Assembly: GCF_001746755.1 (NCBI RefSeq)
Contig: NZ_MCGG01000067.1
Coordinates: 1-64,000, forward strand
DNA: 64,000 bases
Source: Magnetovibrio blakemorei
GTDB lineage: Bacteria; Pseudomonadota; Alphaproteobacteria; Rhodospirillales; Magnetovibrionaceae
Direction: 5' to 3'
Shown here: in pieces, positions 57,007-62,560 of the stretch
How the letters are laid out: the number at the start of each line of letters is the position of its first letter
Numbering within the stretch: position 1 is the first letter of the stretch
Notes under the pieces: generated by a model
The model's input: only the letters and a program-made list of their open reading frames with translations
What the model was told of the DNA's origin: nothing
The model's database searches: none
Program-made: the position numbers and the translations under genes

Positions 57007-58181
57007 TAAAACGGTACTCCCTCTCTCTGTTCGTCTATGAAAAATAGCCGCTTATCCGCCGCAAAATATTTGCGCTTGAACTGGACCGGATCACGGCTTG
57101 CAAAGGCGCTAAATTCATCCGCGATAACTTGCGCGAATTCGTGCGCCGCCTCCTCAGGAGTGTTGCCCATGGCGACGGCATAGCTCACGCACCATCCCAT
57201 CACGCCGTTGCGGTACATATCTTGAATATCTTCACGCCGCCCCTCGACAACACGCTTTCTATCCGCCTTCGCCATATACGGAACAAGAGCCGTGTTGACC
57301 TCTTCACGCAAAATGGCCCAAAGCGCATGATCTGGAACGCGTGTTACATTTTCGCCCGGTTCAGGTTGGCGCTTCATCATCCGCACGGCTTGACACGCGG
57401 AACCGAACAGCGCCGCGAATTTCACTTCCAAATCTTCAAACGTGGTGATTTTCCATTCTTTCAAATGGATCTTCCCGGCGCGCATTTCGACACGCCAAAT
57501 GGGTGGGCAATCGTCCTTTTCAAAGCCCCAAAGCGCATACCAATGCGAAGATACCTTGCGCGCCACTTCCCGCCGCTTGTCATAGATGATGGTTTGCCGC
57601 CCCGGCATCTTGCCGATGGTGACGCTATTGCTCATTCTGTTTGCGTATGAAACGACGAATTCAGAGCCGCCCAAGGGGATGCCCTCTTGATCATCACCGC
57701 GTACCAGCATTTGACTGTGTGAATGGCAAGAGACGAGCCCCACGTCCAACGTGAAGCCCTCAGCAACGAAATCAACGGCAAAATCCACCCGCGATATACT
57801 TTCGTCTATCACCTTGGCCCCAAAGGCCTCTAGCCGCCCATACAGCGCCGCCTTGGTTTCGTGATATCCGTTGACGGCTAATTGAGCGTTTGCGACGGAA
57901 ACACGAATATTCCACTCCCTAGGGTCCGGATTATCCTTAATAGTCCAGATTTCACCGTCCGGACCTGTATCAAAGCAAAAAGCATACCCACCAGAAGCGC
58001 CCGTTTTACCAATATGACCGTGCACGCCTTCAATAACCACATATTCAGGCTTTCCTTCCGACGTGGCTTTTGCCTTCGCATCGCGCATGAGAGCGCGAAC
58101 ACTTGAAGGCAAACACCCCATAAACGCCACGTCTAGGCTATCAATCCCTTTTCTCAGGACTCGATATTCCGATTGTTCCAT
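57006..58181 (-). CDS. Replication initiator, Rep_trans family
   Basis: The 391-residue protein has Rep_trans hallmarks: ISRVDFAVDF, VTIGKMPGRQTIIYDKRREV and WRVEMRAGKIHLKEW. This family of initiators serves rolling-circle plasmids and filamentous phages such as CTXphi (RstA). I do not see the HUH motif of the PM2 P12 type. It should nick and start replication of the circular phage genome. It lies upstream of the packaging genes in the same minus-strand series. Confidence 0.87.
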   Translation of the reverse strand: MEQSEYRVLRKGIDSLDVAFMGCLPSSVRALMRDAKAKATSEGKPEYVVIEGVHGHIGKTGASGGYAFCFDTGPDGEIWTIKDNPDPREWNIRVSVANAQLAVNGYHETKAALYGRLEAFGAKVIDESISRVDFAVDFVAEGFTLDVGLVSCHSHSQMLVRGDDQEGIPLGGSEFVVSYANRMSNSVTIGKMPGRQTIIYDKRREVARKVSSHWYALWGFEKDDCPPIWRVEMRAGKIHLKEWKITTFEDLEVKFAALFGSACQAVRMMKRQPEPGENVTRVPDHALWAILREEVNTALVPYMAKADRKRVVEGRREDIQDMYRNGVMGWCVSYAVAMGNTPEEAAHEFAQVIADEFSAFASRDPVQFKRKYFAADKRLFFIDEQREGVPF

Positions 58182-58231
58182 TAGTCTGTAATCCTAGAGG
58201 GGGGTGCTACATAGACCCCCGCTTAGTTCCG

Positions 58232-58447
58232 TCAATAAAAACGATCATCTTTCAATTGCTTCGCCAACTCTTCAACAAGCGCACCAATTGAACGCTTAAC
58301 CAGCGCCGTTTCACCGTTGTATGAAATCTTTTTGCAAACAGGCTTAGGACACGCCGTTCTGCTCAGTAAAAGCTCACCCGAAGTTATGCCATTGCGAACC
58401 GAAACCTTAACGCTCAACTCAAGATCATGATCTCTGTCATTGCTCAT
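58232..58447 (-). CDS. Small hypothetical phage protein (71 residues)
   Basis: MSNDRDHDLELSVKVSVRNG at the N-terminus, then a two-Cys stretch TACPKPVCKK, and a C-terminal helix (LVEELAKQLKDDRFY). Its start overlaps the preceding stop (ATGA). Unrecognised; early-region accessory. Confidence 0.6.
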   Translation of the reverse strand: MSNDRDHDLELSVKVSVRNGITSGELLLSRTACPKPVCKKISYNGETALVKRSIGALVEELAKQLKDDRFY

Positions 58448-58689
58448 TGGTCAAACTCCCAAGCCAAGCATTCCATGTAACTTGCCATCACTTCCGCACT
58501 CAAAAACACCGTGCCCGAAGCTGGCAAATAATCAGGGCGGCCCATACGAAGCAACGCGGCCAACGCCTTCTTTTTTGACGTTGAGGAACCCGAAAACATG
58601 ATGTTTCCGGCAACTTCAAAGGCGAAATACCAATGCCCCTTTTCCACCCTTTTTAACGTGATAATCGCCGCAACTTTAATTCCGCTCAT
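58444..58689 (-). CDS. Small hypothetical phage protein (81 residues)
   Basis: Beta-prone first half (IKVAAIITLKRVEKGHWYFAFEVAGNIMFSGSSTSKKKALAALLRMG) and a C-terminal helix (SAEVMASYMECLAWEFDQ). It is coupled by 4-base overlaps to both neighbours. Unrecognised. Confidence 0.6.
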   Translation of the reverse strand: MSGIKVAAIITLKRVEKGHWYFAFEVAGNIMFSGSSTSKKKALAALLRMGRPDYLPASGTVFLSAEVMASYMECLAWEFDQ

Positions 58690-58868
58690 GCCACCAACTC
58701 CAACTTGTCAAACTCAACACAATAGCCGCCATCATCCGCCGCAAAATCGTGACGCTCACACCATCCGCCAACGCGGAACCGACACCGCCCACAGCGCAGA
58801 GGCGAATTGCCACCGCCTGAAACCACGTCAAAATCACGATCCAATAACGGGGTGATATGGCGCACCAT
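58686..58868 (-). CDS. Small Cys-rich phage protein (60 residues)
   Basis: Contains CGRCRFRVGGWCERH and a later Cys (YCVEFD), a possible zinc-binding module. The ATG at 58868 overlaps the preceding stop (TGATG), which makes it more likely than the upstream frame start. Function unknown. Confidence 0.6.
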   Translation of the reverse strand: MVRHITPLLDRDFDVVSGGGNSPLRCGRCRFRVGGWCERHDFAADDGGYCVEFDKLELVA

Positions 58869-59062
58869 CACTTGACGATCCGCCCCGCCCACATCATCGC
58901 CTCATCAAGCCGCGCCATGGCTTCCGATACGGAGCGATGTACGTCATTGGCCTCAGCGCTCTTGCACTGTTCCGCCCGCTCCGCACCGATTTCAGAAACC
59001 AGCAACGCGATGCATTTGGCATAGTGCTTTGCCGTGTTGTATTTTTCCTCTTGCCTAGTCAT
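58868..59062 (-). CDS. Small helical phage protein (64 residues)
   Basis: Starts MTRQEEKYNTAKHYAKCIAL and continues as helix-rich LVSEIGAERAEQCKSAEANDVHRSVSEAMARLDEAMMWAG. Its start overlaps the upstream stop by 4 bases. Unrecognised. Confidence 0.6.
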   Translation of the reverse strand: MTRQEEKYNTAKHYAKCIALLVSEIGAERAEQCKSAEANDVHRSVSEAMARLDEAMMWAGRIVK

Positions 59063-59520
59063 GACCTAAGCCTCCTCATTTCAAAATTGTCAGGCAATCC
59101 GCCCATGCCATCCTGGTCATAAAAATCATCCCAGAAACGCCAAAAATTCTTGCTGTCAAACGCCCGCGCCGTATTCGACGCCCGCATGTAAAGCGTTGCC
59201 GGGAAATGCTTTGTGCAGGGCAAAAGCTCGACTTTGCAAAACACACCCAAAGGCGGATTTTTCCAGTAAGCCGATTGCGGAAATTCCCGAACCTTGAGCC
59301 AGAAATATTCATGCTCACGCTCACGAAAAACCGTCGCCAAATCGGCAATAAAATCAAACGTACCCTTGAGAGCGAAGTCCTGCCCCTGATACGTCCAAAG
59401 AACCATCCATTGTTTGACGGTTATCGGATCGCGCATTTTTCCCGTGTCCGCATCCAACAAAAAGCCGCCCGTTCCCTTGCGAGAACGGACGGAAGTTTGA
59501 GGAGTGCGAACAAAAGACAT
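59059..59520 (-). CDS. Hypothetical phage protein (153 residues)
   Basis: An aromatic-rich protein: ITVKQWMVLWTYQGQDFALKGTFDFIADLATVFREREHEYFWLKVREFPQSAYW ... SKNFWRFWDDFYDQDG. There is no membrane helix or recognised motif. It lies directly after the SSB-like gene with a 10-base spacer, so it is an early replication-region gene. Function unknown. Confidence 0.65.
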   Translation of the reverse strand: MSFVRTPQTSVRSRKGTGGFLLDADTGKMRDPITVKQWMVLWTYQGQDFALKGTFDFIADLATVFREREHEYFWLKVREFPQSAYWKNPPLGVFCKVELLPCTKHFPATLYMRASNTARAFDSKNFWRFWDDFYDQDGMGGLPDNFEMRRLRS

Positions 59521-59530
59521 TCAACGCGCC

Positions 59531-59974
59531 TTAGTAGGGGATGCTATCGTTATCAACGGACGAAGGCGACGGCGCACCGCCGAAGTCTTGCCCGCCGTTC
59601 CCGGCCTTCGGACGTGACCAGCGCAACGTGAAATTCGCGGGTTTGCCCTTGGGCGTGTCTTTGGGTTGCTCATCATCGGGAAACGCCGCCAAATAAATCG
59701 GCTTGTCGGTCATGTGAGGATGGTCGACGGTGATGGAGAAAAACGAGCCGCCCGCCTTGAGCTTTTTGACCCAACATTGACCAACCACGCCATATTGACC
59801 GGAACGGCTTTTCATCTTCATTTCGTAATCGGGCGACTTGACCGGATCGCGCTTTTCAGCAACCGGGATCAAATAGAAATCGCCAATAATGTTTCCGAAG
59901 TCGATTTCCCCCGCGTACACGGTGGGCTTGCCTTCAACATCACGGCGCAACACATATCCACATTCAATAGCCAT
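59531..59974 (-). CDS. DUF736 family protein with SSB-like C-terminal tail
   Basis: The 147-residue protein matches the DUF736 pattern: SPDYEMKMKSRSGQYGVVGQCWVKKLKAGGSFFSITVDHPHMTDKPIYLAAFPDD ... FTLRWSRP. The C-terminus is disordered and ends VDNDSIPY, close to the acidic tip DDDIPF of bacterial SSB proteins that recruits replication partners. It is the first gene of the minus-strand series and probably binds single-stranded DNA during phage replication. Confidence 0.75.
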   Translation of the reverse strand: MAIECGYVLRRDVEGKPTVYAGEIDFGNIIGDFYLIPVAEKRDPVKSPDYEMKMKSRSGQYGVVGQCWVKKLKAGGSFFSITVDHPHMTDKPIYLAAFPDDEQPKDTPKGKPANFTLRWSRPKAGNGGQDFGGAPSPSSVDNDSIPY

Positions 59975-60334
59975 AGCTGTTTTTCCAATTCTGTTAGCTG
60001 TTTTCGTTTCCTACGCGCTCCGCGCAGGGGCTGTTTTTTGCCGTTTTAAAAACGGGTTTGAAAGAGGGGGGAGAGGTTTTTCAGGCCTCTCCCCATTTTA
60101 GAAAGGGAAGCCATGGCAACCCGTTTCCAAAACACCCCGTTGTGAAACAGCCAGAAACACAGCGCGGGGCTAAAACTTTTTACACCTCATCTTGTGCCGT
60201 TAACCTTTCGTTAACCCCTTCCCTTGGGGGTGGCACACCATTCAGTTGTTAGCTGAAAGATGAAGCATACATCTAGCGATTGTCAACCGTTAACTTAAAG
60301 ATTAGATTTGAACTGCAAAAAAGGAGAACAGCAC
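59975..60334. promoter_or_regulatory. Divergent control region and candidate origin of the prophage
   Basis: A 360-bp gene-free stretch between the early minus-strand operon and the plus-strand regulator. It has nested inverted repeats: GGCTGTTT (60029-60036) with AAACAGCC (60145-60152), AAACGGGTT (60050-60058) with AACCCGTTT (60118-60126), and GGGGAGAGG (60068-60076) with CCTCTCCCC (60086-60094). GTTAAC sites lie at 60199, 60210 and 60289. It may hold both the switch and the Rep origin. Confidence 0.55.
60280..60308 (+). promoter_or_regulatory. Promoter of the phage regulator, with an overlapping operator
   Basis: TTGTCA (60280-60285), 17-base spacer, TAGATT (60303-60308). The spacer contains CCGTTAACTT (60287-60296), a copy of CCGTTAACCTT at 60197-60207, so a GTTAAC-binding repressor would block this promoter. 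On the other strand TTGACA overlaps the same spot. Confidence 0.5.
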
Positions 60335-60868
60335 ATGGCCCGCACCCGCCAAAACACCACCCGCTACATATCGTCTTTTGAGCATGGCCTTACCGTCGAA
60401 ATAGCTGGGAAAATCAAAGACTTTCCTTCTATTGGCGACTACATAGAGGCGTGCCTAGTGACGTGGCCCGGCGACTATAAAAGCCGCTCTGACGTAGCCG
60501 TTGCGCTGGGCATAACCCCTCAAAGTTTGTCTATGTGGATGAACGGCGTGCGCTTTCCAACAGACGAAAATATGGTAAAACTTGCTCACATCTTAGAAAC
60601 CGACGCCGACGCCGCACTAATGCACCTGAATATTTGGCGCACCCGTGGCGAAGCGCAAAATGCATATATTCGCATGGCTAAAAAGATAGGTGCCGTCGCC
60701 GCCGCCATCTTTGGCCTGTATATTTTGACCAATCCGAGCACCGCGCACGCCGCCCCGATTGCCCTAGAACAAATCGGGCACAGCCTAACATGGGCACGGG
60801 AAACAGTGTATATTATGGAAAATTACGTTATATATTTTATATCAATATGTTATGTGGATTATGTTTAA
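60335..60868 (+). CDS. Phage HTH regulator whose 3' end crosses attR
   Basis: In the integrated state it has 177 residues. An HTH-like region (SRSDVAVALGITPQSLSMWMNGVRFPTDENMVKLAHIL) is followed by a hydrophobic segment (IGAVAAAIFGLYILTNPSTA). From residue 158 the gene enters the dif core and its last 14 residues are host-encoded (YVIYFISICYVDYV). In the excised circle it would have 188 residues. AAGGAG eight bases before the ATG at 60335 decides the start. It is probably the lysogeny repressor or a related switch protein, perhaps DUF3693-like. Confidence 0.75.
   Translation: MARTRQNTTRYISSFEHGLTVEIAGKIKDFPSIGDYIEACLVTWPGDYKSRSDVAVALGITPQSLSMWMNGVRFPTDENMVKLAHILETDADAALMHLNIWRTRGEAQNAYIRMAKKIGAVAAAIFGLYILTNPSTAHAAPIALEQIGHSLTWARETVYIMENYVIYFISICYVDYV
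60796..60823 (+). other. attR of the prophage (hybrid dif site)
   Basis: Degenerate XerC arm ACGGGAAACAG (60796-60806), then TGTATATTATGGAAAAT (60807-60823), identical to the left core. The phage attP therefore has a poor XerC arm and a good XerD arm, so after integration only the left copy is a full dif. Confidence 0.82.
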
Positions 60869-60969
60869 ATATACATGAAGTCGTACGTATATGGTGTGTT
60901 GGCGTTTTGGGAGCGTGCTTGGATTGCGGCTTTGAGGCTTGGCTTCTTAGCGTCAGCCTGCCCCGCAGC

Positions 60970-61755
60970 TCAGACCTCTATGGTCAGGCCGTCGTAGGCG
61001 ACGAAGATGTTTTTGGGCAGTTTGGCTTGCAGGGTTTCGAAATCGAGGCCGAAGCCTAAGTGGGTGAAGTACGCGCGTTCCGGCTTTACCCTTTCGCACC
61101 ACGCGAGTGCCGTCTCGACGTCCAAGTGGGTGGGATGCAGTGTGGCGGCAAAGGTGCCCAGCATCCATACTTTGATGCCCTTGAGCAGCTCAAAACCGTC
61201 TTCGTGCATGGAAATCAGGTCCGTTGTGTAGGCAAAGTCGCCAAAGCGTAGCCCAAACGTAGTCATATAGGCATGGTCTTGTTCAATCGCCGTCACCTCC
61301 AAGCCGCCTGCGTTAAACGCTTCGCCGTGGTGAAAGGCATGCATGTTGAGCGTGGTTTTGTAAAACATCGTGGCTTCTGGAGACAACGGTTCCAGCACGT
61401 AGCCAAAGCGGCGTTGGATCGAGGCTATGGTTCCGGCGTCGGCAAACGCCTCAATCGGCGCGTTCATAAGACGGTTGATGCCGCGTAAATCATCAATGCC
61501 ATGCAGGTGATCGGCATGCGCATGTGTGTAAACAACACCGTCGAGGTGCTTGATTTCATGGCGTAAAAGTTGTTCGCGCAAATCCGGTGAGGTGTCGACA
61601 AGGACGGATTTTGATACCCCCTCAATTTGGTCCTCAACCAAAATAGACGGCCGGGTGCGGCGATTTTTTGGGTTTTTCGGGTCACATTTGCCCCATCCGG
61701 CTTCGACGCTGGGGGTGCCGGTGCTGGAACCGCTGCCGAGAACCGTGATGCGCAT
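60970..61755 (-). CDS. Metallo-beta-lactamase-fold hydrolase (PhnP-like)
   Basis: The 261-residue protein has the MBL motif THAHADHLHGIDDLRG and starts MRITVLGSGSSTGTPSVEAGWGKCDPKNPKNRRTRPSILV, as in the PhnP/YycJ-type phosphodiesterases. It also has HMHEDGFELLKGIKVWMLGTFAATLHPTH-like ligands near the C-terminus. Related members hydrolyse cyclic ribosyl phosphates. No phn cluster is present, so the substrate is open. It is 4 bases from tatD, and metG follows upstream on the same strand. Confidence 0.88.
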   Translation of the reverse strand: MRITVLGSGSSTGTPSVEAGWGKCDPKNPKNRRTRPSILVEDQIEGVSKSVLVDTSPDLREQLLRHEIKHLDGVVYTHAHADHLHGIDDLRGINRLMNAPIEAFADAGTIASIQRRFGYVLEPLSPEATMFYKTTLNMHAFHHGEAFNAGGLEVTAIEQDHAYMTTFGLRFGDFAYTTDLISMHEDGFELLKGIKVWMLGTFAATLHPTHLDVETALAWCERVKPERAYFTHLGFGLDFETLQAKLPKNIFVAYDGLTIEV

Positions 61756-61759
61756 GGGC

Positions 61760-62548
61760 TCAGAATCCCTCCGCAGGTCGAGGGGCTTTGGTGAACAAAC
61801 GATAGAAGTTATCGGTGGTTACGGTTTCAATCTCATCTTCTGAGACACCCTTGATTTCCGCCAGTTTCGCCGCCGTGTAGCGGGTGTAGGCGGGCTCGTT
61901 GGGTTTGCCGCGAAACGGTATTGGAGCCAGATAGGGGGCGTCGGTTTCGACCAAAAAGCGTTCCAGCGGCACATCTTTGATGGCGTCACGCACGTTTTGC
62001 GCCTTGTTAAACGTGACGATGCCCGAAATGGAAATATAAAAGCCCAGCTCAACTGCCTCTGTGGCGAATTCAGCAGAGGCGCTAAAGCAATGAATAAGCC
62101 CGGGAAAAGCTCCCTGCTTCATTTCATCTTTTAAGATAGCCATGGTGTCGTCATCGGCGTCGCGAGTGTGTACGATGAGCGGCAATTGCAGACGCCGCGC
62201 CGCTTCGATGTGGATGCGAAAGCTTTTTTGTTGCTGGGCGCGGGGGCTGCGTTCGTAAAAGTAATCCAGCCCGGTTTCGCCAAAGCCGACGACTTTGGGG
62301 TGATCGGCCAAGCGCAACAGCTCATCCAGCTGGACCATCTCGCCCTTGCCCGCTTCATGGGGATGAACGCCAACGGTGCAGTAAATGTTGGGTTGCGCCT
62401 CAGCCACCGCCAAAACAGCGGGAAAACGGCTGAGTTCCGTGCCGATGGTCAACATGGCGCCGACCCCTGCCGCCTCCGCACGGCGCACCACGTCCGCCAA
62501 ATCGGCGAATTCGGGGTAGTCGAGGTGACAGTGGCTGTCGACAAGCAT
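61760..62548 (-). CDS. tatD: TatD family deoxyribonuclease
   Basis: The 262-residue TIM-barrel metal hydrolase has the N-terminal MLVDSHCHLDYPEF, GFGETGLDYFYERSPRAQQQKSF, VHTRDAD, LIHCFSAS and LVETDAPYLAP, all the family metal-ligand motifs. TatD proteins are 3'-5' exonuclease or DNA-repair enzymes. The gene usually follows metG in this order, as here. Confidence 0.95.
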   Translation of the reverse strand: MLVDSHCHLDYPEFADLADVVRRAEAAGVGAMLTIGTELSRFPAVLAVAEAQPNIYCTVGVHPHEAGKGEMVQLDELLRLADHPKVVGFGETGLDYFYERSPRAQQQKSFRIHIEAARRLQLPLIVHTRDADDDTMAILKDEMKQGAFPGLIHCFSASAEFATEAVELGFYISISGIVTFNKAQNVRDAIKDVPLERFLVETDAPYLAPIPFRGKPNEPAYTRYTAAKLAEIKGVSEDEIETVTTDNFYRLFTKAPRPAEGF

Positions 62549-62560
62549 GGGCGATTGGGG

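Larger units (their letters stand above)
49351..60806. mobile_element. Corticovirus-like (PM2-related) prophage integrated at dif
   Basis: An 11,456-bp element bounded by the 17-bp dif core. It carries a PM2 P2-like major capsid protein, packaging ATPase, Rep_trans initiator, SSB-like protein, many small membrane proteins and a lysis set, all on the minus strand, plus two plus-strand HTH genes. No integrase, terminase, portal or tail gene is present. Size is close to PM2 (about 10 kb). Integration by host XerCD is inferred from the site and the absence of an integrase. All genes look intact, so it may be inducible. Confidence 0.87.

Noticed and set aside
60068-60094. Inner hairpin of the control region as a transcription terminator
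   Set aside because: No U run follows on either strand, and it is part of larger nested repeats, so an origin or regulatory role is more likely.
49351-60806. Filamentous (inovirus) prophage
   Set aside because: dif integration and Rep_trans would fit, but there is no major coat pVIII-like, pIII-like or Zot-with-C-terminal-helix gene, while a 285-residue capsid protein and many virion membrane proteins are present.
49351-60806. Finnlakeviridae (FLiP)-like ssDNA phage as the closest relative
   Set aside because: Possible in broad layout, but the capsid protein shows specific resemblance to PM2 P2 blocks. Genome type is left open.
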